Shown piece by piece: positions 52,449 through 61,343 of a stretch of 63,185 nucleotides of DNA. Within the stretch, counting starts at the first letter, position 1. Each line of letters starts with the position of its first letter. The notes beneath the pieces are model-generated. The model made no database searches. It saw nothing but the letters and a program-made list of their open reading frames with translations, and was not told where the DNA came from. The DNA comes from MWCR01 sp049325475 (GTDB lineage Bacteria; Patescibacteriota; Patescibacteriia; 2-12-FULL-60-25). The stretch spans positions 1 through 63,185 of the forward strand of contig JBMOLN010000005.1 in NCBI GenBank assembly GCA_049325475.1, given 5' to 3'. The translations under genes and the position numbers were made by a program.

Positions 52449-52658
52449 ACCACGGTATTATAACACAAAAATGTAATCCGGTACTCCCGTTATTCCGTTT
52501 ATAACGAGTAAACTCCGGCTAACGGATTAACAGGAACACGTGTTACGTAGTATCTCGAGTCTGACATTCATTCTTGACAGTTTTTCTGCAATCCTGTACC
52601 CTCATCATACCTTAATATTTCGCGAAATGGCTCTGTTTTAACAAAAAACAAAGCAAAT

Positions 52659-52779
52659 AAAACGTTAGAATTTGAGAAAAGTTTAAGGCGCAATCGAGCA
52701 TTTGCGCGAGGCGTACCAAGCGTACGTCGAGCGTAAAGCGGAGATGGCAACCCAAAAATTTTCCAAATTCTAACGTTTT
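52659..52779. repeat. Structured inverted-repeat element upstream of rpsA
   Basis: AAAACGTTAGAATTTG (52659-52674) and its exact reverse complement (52764-52779) enclose 89 bp that contain two further hairpins: GCGCAAAT-type near 52690-52708 and GCGTAC/GTACGC near 52712-52730. In the rest of the 52449-52846 gap are GTTAATCCG-type repeats (52470-52550) and a TTGACA with poor -10 near 52574. The element may be a structured rpsA leader or a miniature mobile element. Confidence 0.7.
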
Positions 52780-52846
52780 AATACGCGGCTCGTTTGCCCC
52801 GCCTATAGGTCAGGCCCGGCAACAAGGGCTAATCAAATACCTAAAT

Positions 52847-53971
52847 ATGACGACCCAAATTACAGAACAAAATTCAGAATTAAAAAAATTACTTGAAGAC
52901 AAAGCCTATATTAACTATCCGGCTATCGGAGACGTTATCCATGGCACAGTCATTTCAGTCGGACGCAACGAAGTCCGGATAGACATTGGCGGTTTGGCCA
53001 TGGGCTTAATCCGCGGTCCCGAAATGGATCCGCACGCATTATTAACCGTTGGCGAAGAAATCGACGCTACGGTTATTGATTTGGATAATGAATTCGGCGA
53101 ACTGGAACTTTCCTTAAAAGGTGCCGGCCGCAAAAAGACATGGGAAAAAATCAAAGAACTTTTTACCAGCGGTGCAGTTACCAATGTTAAAATTCTGGAA
53201 GCCAACAAAGGCGGCCTCATTGTCCGCTTGGAAGGCATCTCCGGATTTTTACCCGTCTCGCAGCTCTCACCTGAACACTATCCCCGTGTTCAAGGCGGTG
53301 AAAAAACGAAGATTCTGGAAAAACTTAAAGAGATTGTCGGCACCGACCTTGAAGTTAAAGTTATCGACGCTAATGAAGATGAAGGAAAATTCGTCGTATC
53401 CGAAAAAGCGGTTTGGGAAACCCGCCAAGAATCCGTTATTTCCAAACACAAAGTCGGCGATGTTGTGGAGGGTAATGTTACCGCAGTTACGGATTTCGGC
53501 GCTTTCGTAAAATTCGATGCCAACCTTGAAGGTTTGGTCCACATTTCCGAAATCGCCTGGCAAAGAATAGACGACCCGCGCGATGTTCTCAAAGTCGGCG
53601 ATCGCGTGCGAGCGGAAATATTAAATATCGAAGGCTCCAAGATCTTCCTCTCCATGAAAAAACTCATGGACGATCCTTGGAAAGATGTGGTCAATAAATA
53701 CAAAGTCGGCCAATGGGTCACCGGCCGCGTTCTCAAAATCAATCCCTTCGGACTATTTGTGGAATTGGATCCGGACATCCACGGACTCGCCCACATCAGC
53801 GAACTTGCCGAAAAGCCTGTTAAAGACGTTAATGAAGTTGCCCGCATCGGCGACGAATTCAGCTTCCGCATTGTTTCCATTGACCCCGAAAACCACCGCC
53901 TGGGTCTCTCGTTGAAAAAAGAAAAAAAGGAAGACGAAGAAAAAAAGGAAGAAGCCAAGCAGACCGCTTAA
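52847..53971 (+). CDS. rpsA: 30S ribosomal protein S1 (four S1 repeats)
   Basis: RNA-binding protein that helps mRNA bind the 30S subunit. 374 residues with four OB-fold S1 domains: about 24-93 (GDVIHGTVISVGRNEVRIDI), 112-182 (SGAVTNVKILEANKGGLIVR), 199-268 (GDVVEGNVTAVTDFGAFVKF) and 285-355 (GQWVTGRVLKINPFGLFVEL), then a Lys/Glu tail. Six repeats are usual in Proteobacteria, four in Firmicutes-like short forms. This matters because most genes here lack SD sites. The structured element upstream could be part of its control. Confidence 0.93.
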   Translation: MTTQITEQNSELKKLLEDKAYINYPAIGDVIHGTVISVGRNEVRIDIGGLAMGLIRGPEMDPHALLTVGEEIDATVIDLDNEFGELELSLKGAGRKKTWEKIKELFTSGAVTNVKILEANKGGLIVRLEGISGFLPVSQLSPEHYPRVQGGEKTKILEKLKEIVGTDLEVKVIDANEDEGKFVVSEKAVWETRQESVISKHKVGDVVEGNVTAVTDFGAFVKFDANLEGLVHISEIAWQRIDDPRDVLKVGDRVRAEILNIEGSKIFLSMKKLMDDPWKDVVNKYKVGQWVTGRVLKINPFGLFVELDPDIHGLAHISELAEKPVKDVNEVARIGDEFSFRIVSIDPENHRLGLSLKKEKKEDEEKKEEAKQTA

Positions 53972-54029
53972 AAATCGATTAAGATAAATAATCCTGTTAA
54001 TCTTAATAAATCTTGTTAATCCTGGTCAA

Positions 54030-54060
54030 AAAAAACCGTCGAGACATCTCGGCGGTTTTA
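54030..54060 (+). terminator. Terminator of rpsA
   Basis: AAAACCG-CGAG pairs with CTCG-CGGTTTT around ACAT. GTTAATC-type repeats (53990-54025) lie between stop and hairpin. Confidence 0.85.
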
Positions 54061-54095
54061 GCATAGATTGAAATCCGGCTTATGATACATTTGCT

Positions 54096-54344
54096 TTAAA
54101 GATGAATCGTCGGATCCACCCCCGGTCCGTCCAAAGAATCCGGATTAAAAGTGAGCTTGTGCATGGCGGCCAAGCCCATTCCCATCCAAATAATTCCTAT
54201 CAGGCACAATAGCCATAATCCGGACGAAAATCCGGTAATTATCAGAAATACCGGAAAGATCACCAGGCCGGCCAAAGAAACCAGCCATATGATCAACCAG
54301 TACATCTTAGAAAGAACAACCAGCGACGTAATGACCGGTTTCAT
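54096..54344 (-). CDS. Small membrane protein (82 aa), SD-led
   Basis: Two membrane helices (about 14-36 and 41-60: MYWLIIWLVSLAGLVIFPVF and LWLLCLIGIIWMGMGLAAM), then a short tail ending VDPTIHL. I know no function. The open frame extends to 54428, but AGAGGAG lies 8 nt before the ATG at 54344, a good SD, so I choose that start. It faces rpsA and diverges from ftsH. Like the protein at 62152 it is a two-helix membrane protein with an SD. Confidence 0.7.
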   Translation of the reverse strand: MKPVITSLVVLSKMYWLIIWLVSLAGLVIFPVFLIITGFSSGLWLLCLIGIIWMGMGLAAMHKLTFNPDSLDGPGVDPTIHL

Positions 54345-54414
54345 GTCTCTTCTCCTCTGCTGACCGTTGCCGTTAAAGCAAATCACATATTTGGCTTGTC
54401 CGCAAGCAATACGC

Positions 54415-54521
54415 TCGACAAACTGCAAGAAACCCGCTATATTACGCGTATTATCTCCTACGTGCCTAGTACTATGTAGTTCGTACTATGTAGTACTTAG
54501 TACCTAGTACTTAGTACGATT
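54415..54521 (+). promoter_or_regulatory. Promoter and GTAC-repeat leader of ftsH
   Basis: TCGACA (54415-54420), 17-nt spacer, TATATT (54438-54443). The leader of about 79 nt is CTAGTACTATGTAGTTCGTA-type repeats (54456-54521). Confidence 0.7.
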
Positions 54522-54528
54522 TGAATCT

Positions 54529-56412
54529 ATGTCCCAAACAACACGAAACATTATAATCTTCACGGCTTCGGTTATTGTACTGGGAGCCATTTTGGCTTCT
54601 TTGAACATCGAACCGCAACAAAATACCGACATTGCCACACTGGCAACAAAGGTGGAGCAAGGCGAAGTTGCCAACCTTATAATTCGCGGCGATGAAGTTG
54701 AAGCGGCTTTCAAAGACGGTTCAACTAACACAATCGTTAAAGAGCCCGGCGATTCTCTGTCAACGGTTTTCAGCAACTATGGCGTCGATCCGGAAAAACT
54801 CCGCAACATCCCCACCGAAGTCAAAGAACCCAGCGGTTTTAATTATTGGGCATCTTTGATTATTCCCAACCTCCTCCCCATTCTTTTATTGCTGGTGATC
54901 TTCTGGTTCTTCTTCCGGCAAGTGCAGGGCCAAAATAACCGCGCCATGCAGTTTGGCCAATCCGCCGGCCACGAAATCCAAAAAGATAATAAGGATAAAA
55001 TTTCTTTTAAAGATGTTGCCGGTGTCAAAGAAGCCAAGGAAGAATTGACCGAAGTTGTTGACTTTTTAAAACACCCTGAAAAATTCACCAAGTTCGGCGC
55101 CAAAATCCCCAAAGGCGCATTGCTGATGGGCGCACCCGGAACCGGTAAGACCTTGCTGGCCCGTGCCGTGGCCGGCGAGGCCGATGTGCCGTTCTTTCAT
55201 ATGAGCGGTTCTGAATTTGTGGAAATGTTTGTCGGTGTCGGCGCTTCCCGCGTCCGCGATCTGTTCACCCGCGCTAAAAAGAGCGCCCCCTGCATCGTCT
55301 TTATCGACGAAATTGATGCAGTTGGACGCCAGCGCGGTTCGGGTTTGGGCGGTTCGCACGACGAACGCGAGCAGACGCTGAATCAAATCCTTGTAGAGAT
55401 GGACGGCTTCGAACCCAATGCCGGAGTTATTGTGTTGGCCGCAACCAACCGACCCGATGTTCTGGATCCTGCATTATTACGACCGGGGCGCTTTGACAGA
55501 CGCATTGTTTTGGATCCCCCGGATATTGATGACCGCGAGGCTATCTTAAAGATCCATGCCAAAAAGAAGCCCTTGGCCAAAAATGTTTCATTGCGCAAAC
55601 TGGCCGAACGGACGCCCGGTTTTTCCGGTGCTGACTTGGCAAATTTAATGAATGAAGCGGCAATCCTGGCCGTACGTCGCAATAAAACATCCGTTGGCGA
55701 AGACGAACTTTTGGAATCCATTGAAAAAGTCATGCTGGGTCCCGAACGCCGCAGCCGCGTAATGAATGAGGAAGAACGCAAAATAACCGCCTATCATGAA
55801 GTTGGTCACGCAATTGTTGCGCATCTGTTGCCAAATACGGATCCGGTCCAAAAAGTCAGCATCATCTCTCGTGGCCGCGCGGCCGGTTATACCATCAAAA
55901 CTCCCACGGAAGATAGGCACATGCGCCGCCGTGAAGAATACCTGGAAGAAATTGCTGTTATGCTGGGAGGCTATGCCACTGAAAAAATCGTCTTCGGAGA
56001 CATAACCACCGGCGCTTCCGCGGATATGAAAGAAGCCACCTCGGTCGCGCGCAACATGGTCACCCAATGGGGCATGAGCGAAGAGCTTGGCCCGCGCGTC
56101 TATGGCGACCGCGAAGATATGATCTTCCTTGGCAGAGACATTCACGAAAACAGAGATTATTCGGAAAAAATTGCGGAAAAAATCGATTCTGAAATTGATA
56201 AATTAATCAATCATGGATTTGAAAATGCCAAACGCATCATCACGGAAAATCGTGACGCTATGGAAAAAGTTGTTAATAAATTATTAGCGGTCGAAACACT
56301 GGAACGCGAAGCTTTTTTGGAAGCTGTCGGTCTTCCGCCCGCCAATAAAAAATTAATCGCCAAAGTAAAAGAAGATAAAGAACTTAAAAATCCTGCAGAA
56401 GAAAAAGAATAG
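54529..56412 (+). CDS. ftsH: ATP-dependent zinc metalloprotease FtsH
   Basis: Membrane AAA+ protease that removes damaged or short-lived proteins. Helices at about 8-26 and 108-129 enclose a short extracytoplasmic domain. AAA+ module: Walker A GAPGTGKT at 201-208, Walker B CIVFIDEIDAVG, pore motif MFVGVGA, second region of homology with LLRPGRFDR. Zinc site HEVGH at 423-427 and the distal Asp in TTGASADMKEATSVA. 627 residues, usual length. Its own promoter and terminator. Confidence 0.97.
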   Translation: MSQTTRNIIIFTASVIVLGAILASLNIEPQQNTDIATLATKVEQGEVANLIIRGDEVEAAFKDGSTNTIVKEPGDSLSTVFSNYGVDPEKLRNIPTEVKEPSGFNYWASLIIPNLLPILLLLVIFWFFFRQVQGQNNRAMQFGQSAGHEIQKDNKDKISFKDVAGVKEAKEELTEVVDFLKHPEKFTKFGAKIPKGALLMGAPGTGKTLLARAVAGEADVPFFHMSGSEFVEMFVGVGASRVRDLFTRAKKSAPCIVFIDEIDAVGRQRGSGLGGSHDEREQTLNQILVEMDGFEPNAGVIVLAATNRPDVLDPALLRPGRFDRRIVLDPPDIDDREAILKIHAKKKPLAKNVSLRKLAERTPGFSGADLANLMNEAAILAVRRNKTSVGEDELLESIEKVMLGPERRSRVMNEEERKITAYHEVGHAIVAHLLPNTDPVQKVSIISRGRAAGYTIKTPTEDRHMRRREEYLEEIAVMLGGYATEKIVFGDITTGASADMKEATSVARNMVTQWGMSEELGPRVYGDREDMIFLGRDIHENRDYSEKIAEKIDSEIDKLINHGFENAKRIITENRDAMEKVVNKLLAVETLEREAFLEAVGLPPANKKLIAKVKEDKELKNPAEEKE

Positions 56413-56413
56413 C

Positions 56414-56439
56414 AAAAAATCCCCATTTGGGGATTTTTT
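56414..56439 (+). terminator. Terminator of ftsH
   Basis: AAAAAATCCCC and GGGGATTTTTT pair around ATTT. Confidence 0.9.
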
Positions 56440-56569
56440 AATCAAACATTGTGAATCTGGCATCTAAAGTCTTGTGTCTAGAATCAAGAGTCCGAATTCG
56501 AAGTTCGTGCCCTGACCAGCATGGTGTGCAGAAGGCATGGTTGCATGTTCTATGTTCCATGTTATGTGG

Positions 56570-56575
56570 TATAAT
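56570..56575 (+). promoter_or_regulatory. Extended -10 box of the membrane protein-PilB operon
   Basis: TGGTATAAT, 8 nt before the ATG at 56584; no good -35. The GTTCTATGTTCCATGTTATG repeats just upstream may have supplied it. Confidence 0.6.
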
Positions 56576-56583
56576 AAGAGCAT

Positions 56584-57588
56584 ATGATCAAAAAGAACTC
56601 TATCATCCCTCATGACAAACCGGTTTATCGAGAGGTTATTCCTCAAGCTCTCGTCTTTGCGTGGAAGCACCCCATGCACTGGCTCCTTGGTGTTTTTGCC
56701 GCCATTCTTTTTTCCGGCGGTTCTCTTGATGTAATGTGGAACTTCTGGAATTCTGTTAAAAATCAAGGAACTGAACTCTTTATCGGCAATACTTTAAATA
56801 ATTTATGGCTTGCCGCTTCGCTTAATTCCGCGAACGGAATCAACTGGCTGCCATTTATCAAAGGGCTGTTAATACTTGTATTCTTTTTTGTCATAATCGT
56901 CGCCGTTGCGGCCTTTGCCTGCATTTGCCAAGGAGCTCTTGTTTATGCGATCGGCTCTTGGAAGGATAAAAGAGTAACCATCTTAAAATCGCTTTATGCC
57001 GGCGCTCATGCATTGATTCCGATCGCCATTCTGAATCTCATAATTATAATATTTCTCTGGATCGCCCGCTTTGGAGTTTCTTTTCCGCTTGCCATAGCCT
57101 TGGGCAAAAACAATACTTTGTTTGTTTCGGTCTATATCGTATCCTTCATCGTTTTCACTGTTCTGGCTCTTGGCTTTAGCGTGCTTCAGATTTACTCATT
57201 AAATGCCATTATCCTGCAAAAAGCCGGCTTGGCAAAATCCTTACAGCAAGGCTGGGAAATGATAAAAAAACACTGGCTGGTAACTTTGGAAACCGCAATA
57301 TTGCAGTCTCTGGTAGTTCTCTTGATTTTAGCCGCGGCTGCCGTCGCCACAACATTGATCGTAATTCCGACTATTGTCACTTTGTACTACACCTTGGAAA
57401 ACGTTAACTTTTTACTCTTCCAAATTGTTGCCGGCGTTTTCATTGCGGTTGCCGTTATTATCATAACTCTTCTTTCGGGATATATTGTGGCTTTTCAATA
57501 CGCGATTTGGACCTTCATGTTTAAAAAATTCGGTGAAGGCGGAGTCATGCCCAAACTGCATCGCATATTCCGTTCGTTTATCAAATAA
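56584..57588 (+). CDS. Polytopic membrane protein
   Basis: 334 residues with about six membrane helices (near 35-52, 95-122, 150-172, 185-210, 240-270, 280-312) and short loops; ends FKKFGEGGVMPKLHRIFRSF. Patescibacteria often have such proteins, related to the glycerophosphoryl-diester-phosphodiesterase membrane-domain or DUF975 type; I cannot be more exact. It is 13 nt upstream of the PilB/GspE gene, so the two are co-transcribed and it might serve the same pilus, but this is inferred from position. Confidence 0.7.
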   Translation: MIKKNSIIPHDKPVYREVIPQALVFAWKHPMHWLLGVFAAILFSGGSLDVMWNFWNSVKNQGTELFIGNTLNNLWLAASLNSANGINWLPFIKGLLILVFFFVIIVAVAAFACICQGALVYAIGSWKDKRVTILKSLYAGAHALIPIAILNLIIIIFLWIARFGVSFPLAIALGKNNTLFVSVYIVSFIVFTVLALGFSVLQIYSLNAIILQKAGLAKSLQQGWEMIKKHWLVTLETAILQSLVVLLILAAAAVATTLIVIPTIVTLYYTLENVNFLLFQIVAGVFIAVAVIIITLLSGYIVAFQYAIWTFMFKKFGEGGVMPKLHRIFRSFIK

Positions 57589-57601
57589 CCCATAATATTT
57601 T

Positions 57602-59497
57602 ATGGCGACCCTCCGACAGCCCAAAACCCCTTCCATAGAAGATCTCTTCAAAAAAGGAGCCAAAACCGAGCCAGCGGCCGCACCGGTCAAACCCGGTTTT
57701 TTTGGAGGCGCTCCCAAACAGGTTGCAAAAACCAAAAAAGTTAAAAGCCCGTCGGAGATGACGCAAGTGGAGCTGTTGGAATATAAAAAACAAGAAATAC
57801 AAACTTCGGATATAGAAAAACGCGCCCAGATGAATGCGCGTAAAGCCAATCTCCCCTTTATTAATCTCAAAGGTTTTCCCGTTTCTCCTGAAGCTCTGAC
57901 TCTTATTCCCGAAGAACAGGCAAACAAATTGCGTGTTGTATCCTTTTTCAATGTTCCGGAAGATATCCGCCTGGCAACCAGCAGGCCGTCTGAAGAAATC
58001 AGTAAAATCGCCGAAAAACTCGCTGCGGCCAATTTGGCAAACATACAAATTTACTATTGTTCCGAACAGAGCATCGATTACGGCTTGTCATTGTATGAAG
58101 CTTTGCCAAAGGTGATTGAAGCTACATCCGGAGTAAAAATAGATACTGCGAGTTTAAAAAAATTCGAAACCGAAATTACCAACTTTCAAGAACTTCAAGA
58201 ACGTTTGGAAAAAGCCACAACCACGGATTTGGTAGCATTGATATTGGGCGCTGCTTTAAAAGGCGGCGCGTCAGACATCCATATCGAAGCCGAAGAAGAA
58301 GCCATCAAGGTCCGCCTGCGCGTAGACGGGATCTTGCATGACGCGGCCAACATACCAAAAGACAAATGGAAGCTCATCATTTCCCGCATTAAGCTTTTAG
58401 CCGGCATGAAAATCAATGTCACCACAATTCCCCAAGACGGCCGCATTACCATTTATCTCACCAATGAAAAGATAGAAATCCGCGTTTCGACTCTCCCAAC
58501 CGCTTACGGTGAATCAGTGGTTATGCGTCTTTTACGGCCTAAATCAATTTCATTGGATTTTGAGGAGCTGGGCGTACGCGGTTTGGCTTGGGAGAGACTG
58601 AAGACGGAAATTGAACGCCCCAACGGCATGATAGTCACTACAGGTCCGACCGGTTCCGGTAAAACCACGACTTTGTATGCCATCTTGAAAAAACTAAACA
58701 CTCCGGAAGTTAAAATAATTACACTAGAAGATCCGGTCGAATATAAACTTCAAGGCATAAATCAAAGCCAAATCGACCACTCTAAAAACTATACTTTCGC
58801 CAAAGGATTGCGCTCCATTCTTCGTCAGGATCCGGATATTGTCATGGTCGGTGAAATCCGCGATACGGAAACCGCCGAAATCGCCATACAAGCGTCATTG
58901 ACCGGCCACCTTGTAATTTCCACCATTCATACCAACAACGCCGCCGGAGCCATCCCCCGCTTCCTTTCCATGGGAGTCAAACCGTTTTTCTTGGCGCCGG
59001 CTCTAAACTGCGTCATAGGCCAGCGCCTGGTGCGCCGCCTCTGCGCGGATTGCAAAGCCCCGCAAGCGCTGGACGAAGCCTTGTTGACGCAGGTTAAATC
59101 CGAGCTATCCGACTTGCCCAAAGCCGCCAATATCAAGATTGACATAAACAAACTGCAGTTTTATGGACCCTCCGAAAAAACCAAAACCTGCAAAAAATGC
59201 AATGGCTTGGGCTACAGCGGGCGTATGGGCATCTATGAAATTTTTACCATGAATAAAGAGATCGAGCACATGATTTTAGGAGCCAATGTCTCCGAGTACG
59301 ACATGTTGGATATTGCTAAAAAATTCGGCATGATCACCATGACGCAAGATGGTTTAATAAAAGCCATGGAGGGCATTACCTCTGTTGACGAAGTTCTGCG
59401 TGTTGCCGGCATCGAAACCGACACCGAGGAAGCAACCGATGAAGAAATAGACAAACAACGGGAAGAAATCCCACCGGAGGCAACAAACCAGGATTAA
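57602..59497 (+). CDS. pilB: GspE/PilB-type secretion ATPase
   Basis: Hexameric ATPase that drives assembly of type IV pilus or type II secretion pseudopili. 631 residues: an N-terminal T2SSE-N-like domain (about 60-190, FINLKGFPVSPEALTLIPEE), then the ATPase. Walker A GPTGSGKT at about 346-353, Asp box, Walker B (DIVMVGEIRDTETAEIAI), His box (GHLVISTIHTNNAAGAIPR), and the tetracysteine zinc site CADCK/CKKCNGLGYSGRMGIYE. The symbol could equally be gspE; PilT and PilC are not in the window. Confidence 0.93.
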   Translation: MATLRQPKTPSIEDLFKKGAKTEPAAAPVKPGFFGGAPKQVAKTKKVKSPSEMTQVELLEYKKQEIQTSDIEKRAQMNARKANLPFINLKGFPVSPEALTLIPEEQANKLRVVSFFNVPEDIRLATSRPSEEISKIAEKLAAANLANIQIYYCSEQSIDYGLSLYEALPKVIEATSGVKIDTASLKKFETEITNFQELQERLEKATTTDLVALILGAALKGGASDIHIEAEEEAIKVRLRVDGILHDAANIPKDKWKLIISRIKLLAGMKINVTTIPQDGRITIYLTNEKIEIRVSTLPTAYGESVVMRLLRPKSISLDFEELGVRGLAWERLKTEIERPNGMIVTTGPTGSGKTTTLYAILKKLNTPEVKIITLEDPVEYKLQGINQSQIDHSKNYTFAKGLRSILRQDPDIVMVGEIRDTETAEIAIQASLTGHLVISTIHTNNAAGAIPRFLSMGVKPFFLAPALNCVIGQRLVRRLCADCKAPQALDEALLTQVKSELSDLPKAANIKIDINKLQFYGPSEKTKTCKKCNGLGYSGRMGIYEIFTMNKEIEHMILGANVSEYDMLDIAKKFGMITMTQDGLIKAMEGITSVDEVLRVAGIETDTEEATDEEIDKQREEIPPEATNQD

Positions 59498-59541
59498 CTT
59501 AATTTTCCAAATATTTACAGGATTATTTATAAGATATAAAC

Positions 59542-59568
59542 AAATCGAGCTCCGGCTCGATTTTTTTT
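59542..59568 (+). terminator. Terminator of the PilB operon
   Basis: AAATCGAGC and GCTCGATTT pair around TCCG, followed by TTTTT. A TTATTTATTATTTGTTATTT repeat follows up to the tsaE stop codon. Confidence 0.85.
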
Positions 59569-59628
59569 CATCCTTACTTTATTCTTCATTCTTTGTTATT
59601 TATTATTTGTTATTTATTATTTGTTATT

Positions 59629-60096
59629 TTAAGATATCAATTCTATTTTAACTTCAATTTTCTCTGATTGCTTATTAATCCAAGTTGATATCCGCTCAGG
59701 CCATTCAATAATCATCACAGTCCCCGGCTCCATCAACTCTTCATCCAAATCCAAAGCCAGCAACTCACGCTCATCCTCAATCCTATACGCATCAACATGC
59801 ACAATTCGTTCGACGTTCGAAGTTTGATGTTCGACGTTCGACATTTGACTTTCGACGGCGTAATTCCTGATAAGCGCAAAAGTCGGACTCAATGCTCTTT
59901 TTGCAACTCCGAGCCGCTTTGCGATATATTGCGTTAAGGTCGTCTTCCCCGCGCCAAGATCACCTTGCAAAGCAATCACCATCCCCGGCTTCATCAAACC
60001 AACTAAAAACTCCGCAACCTTTTCCCAGTCACTCATTTCATCAACCTTTATAACCTTCGATAATTTTTTATAACTAATTGTAATTCGTCTAGCCAT
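59629..60096 (-). CDS. tsaE: tRNA t6A biosynthesis ATPase TsaE, with internal repeat insertion
   Basis: Supports the TsaBD complex that makes t6A37 on ANN-decoding tRNAs. P-loop GDLGAGKT at 45-52, SPTFALIRNYAV, then HVDAYRIED and IEWPERI. Residues 81-97 (ESQMSNVEHQTSNVERI region, bases 59806-59856) are made of TTCGACGTTCGA-type repeats and sit where the family has a short loop between SPTF...NY and the HxDxYR strand, so they look like an in-frame insertion. 155 residues, slightly long. It ends in a TTATTTATT repeat. tsaD lies 33 nt upstream on the same strand. Confidence 0.93.
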   Translation of the reverse strand: MARRITISYKKLSKVIKVDEMSDWEKVAEFLVGLMKPGMVIALQGDLGAGKTTLTQYIAKRLGVAKRALSPTFALIRNYAVESQMSNVEHQTSNVERIVHVDAYRIEDERELLALDLDEELMEPGTVMIIEWPERISTWINKQSEKIEVKIELIS

Positions 60097-60128
60097 ACTA
60101 ACTCTTTGTAGTTTATAGTTTGCAGTTT

Positions 60129-61331
60129 TTAGCTTAAATCAAGTTCCGGCTTCGCATCCATCTTTTTCCAACCAGCAATCTTCTTTTCCGCAATGATATT
60201 CCACAATCCTGCTGCGGCAATCATCGCTCCGTTATCCGTATGCAATCCTTTAGCCGGCTTTAAAAACTTTATCCGCGGGCATGACTTTTTCAATCCTCGC
60301 CTAAGCTCTGCCTGCAACATTTTATTGGCCGAAACCCCGCCAACAACCGCAAAAGCCTTTGGCTTGGATTTTATTGCCGCCTTCACAGTCTTGGCGACTA
60401 ATACTTCCACAATCGCCGCTTGTATCGAAGCACAGATATCTTTCATGTCTTTACTTGCAATTCGACGTTTGGCGTTCGACGTTCTACGTTCAATCAGTTG
60501 CCGCACCGCCGTTTTAAGCCCAGAGAAACTAAAGTCAAGCGACGCATCATGCAACATGGGTCTTGGCAAATCATAAGCTTGCGGATTTCCTTCTTTGGCT
60601 AATTGCGAGAGCTTGGGTCCTCCGGGATATTCAAGTCCCAGCATTTTTGCTGTTTTATCAAAAGCCTCGCCCGCTGCGTCATCTCTTGTTCTGCCGATTA
60701 CCTTATATTTGCCGAAATCAGTCATCAAAACCAGTTCAGTATGTCCTCCGGAGACCAGCAGAAACAAAATCGGAAACTCCCAGTTTTTACGGTTCTCCGG
60801 CACCAGCCAAGCCGAAGCCAAATGACCTTCCAGATGGTTCACCGGAATTAACGGTTTACCAAAAGTCCAAGCCAATGTTTTTGCAGCATCAATTCCGACC
60901 CTAAGTGCCGTTGCCAACCCCGGCCCCTGCGTCACCGCAACTACATCGAACTCCGAATTCCGAACTCCGAATTCCGATTTTTCGATTAGCTTCGTACTAA
61001 GTACTCCGCGCTTCGTGCTCTTCACATTTTTCGATAAACACAAAGTTTGATCAAGAAGTGATACCAGCTCCGCCACATGCGTCCTCGCGGCAACCTCCGG
61101 TACCACTCCCCCATATCGCGCATGAATCGGAATCTGCGTCGCAATAAAATGATTCACGATTTTGACGTTGGACATTTGACCCTCATTCGCTGAAACTTCG
61201 GGGTGCGGGTGTTTGACTTTCGACGTTGGACGTTCGACGTTGGACGTTAAAAGCGCAACGCTGGTTTCATCACAACTCGTTTCAATACCCAATATCTTGA
61301 TTTCTTTTTGCTTATTAGCGGATTTTGCCAT
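60129..61331 (-). CDS. tsaD: tRNA t6A threonylcarbamoyltransferase TsaD, with three repeat insertions
   Basis: Catalytic subunit of t6A synthesis. ASKHA fold with GIETSCDETSVAL at the start, the metal ligands in HARYGGVVPEVAARTHV... (H of the insert-shifted HxxxH site) and VNHLEGHLASA, the SGGHTELVL phosphate loop and VVGGVSANKMLQ near the end. From the ATG at 61331 it has 400 residues against the usual 330-350. The excess maps to three repeat-coded stretches: bases 61161-61244, 60948-61040 and about 60455-60496. The first carries the same 24-bp hairpin element as the glycosyltransferase at 45099. If the product folds, all three must sit in surface loops. Confidence 0.95.
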   Translation of the reverse strand: MAKSANKQKEIKILGIETSCDETSVALLTSNVERPTSKVKHPHPEVSANEGQMSNVKIVNHFIATQIPIHARYGGVVPEVAARTHVAELVSLLDQTLCLSKNVKSTKRGVLSTKLIEKSEFGVRNSEFDVVAVTQGPGLATALRVGIDAAKTLAWTFGKPLIPVNHLEGHLASAWLVPENRKNWEFPILFLLVSGGHTELVLMTDFGKYKVIGRTRDDAAGEAFDKTAKMLGLEYPGGPKLSQLAKEGNPQAYDLPRPMLHDASLDFSFSGLKTAVRQLIERRTSNAKRRIASKDMKDICASIQAAIVEVLVAKTVKAAIKSKPKAFAVVGGVSANKMLQAELRRGLKKSCPRIKFLKPAKGLHTDNGAMIAAAGLWNIIAEKKIAGWKKMDAKPELDLS

Positions 61332-61343
61332 ATAATATCTGTA

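Noticed and set aside
53290..53958. Minus-strand frame of 222 codons
   Set aside because: Antisense to rpsA; Ser/Thr-rich translation of the complement, no start signals.
57412..58048. Two minus-strand frames (210 and 155 codons)
   Set aside because: They lie over the membrane protein and PilB genes, whose motifs are beyond doubt.
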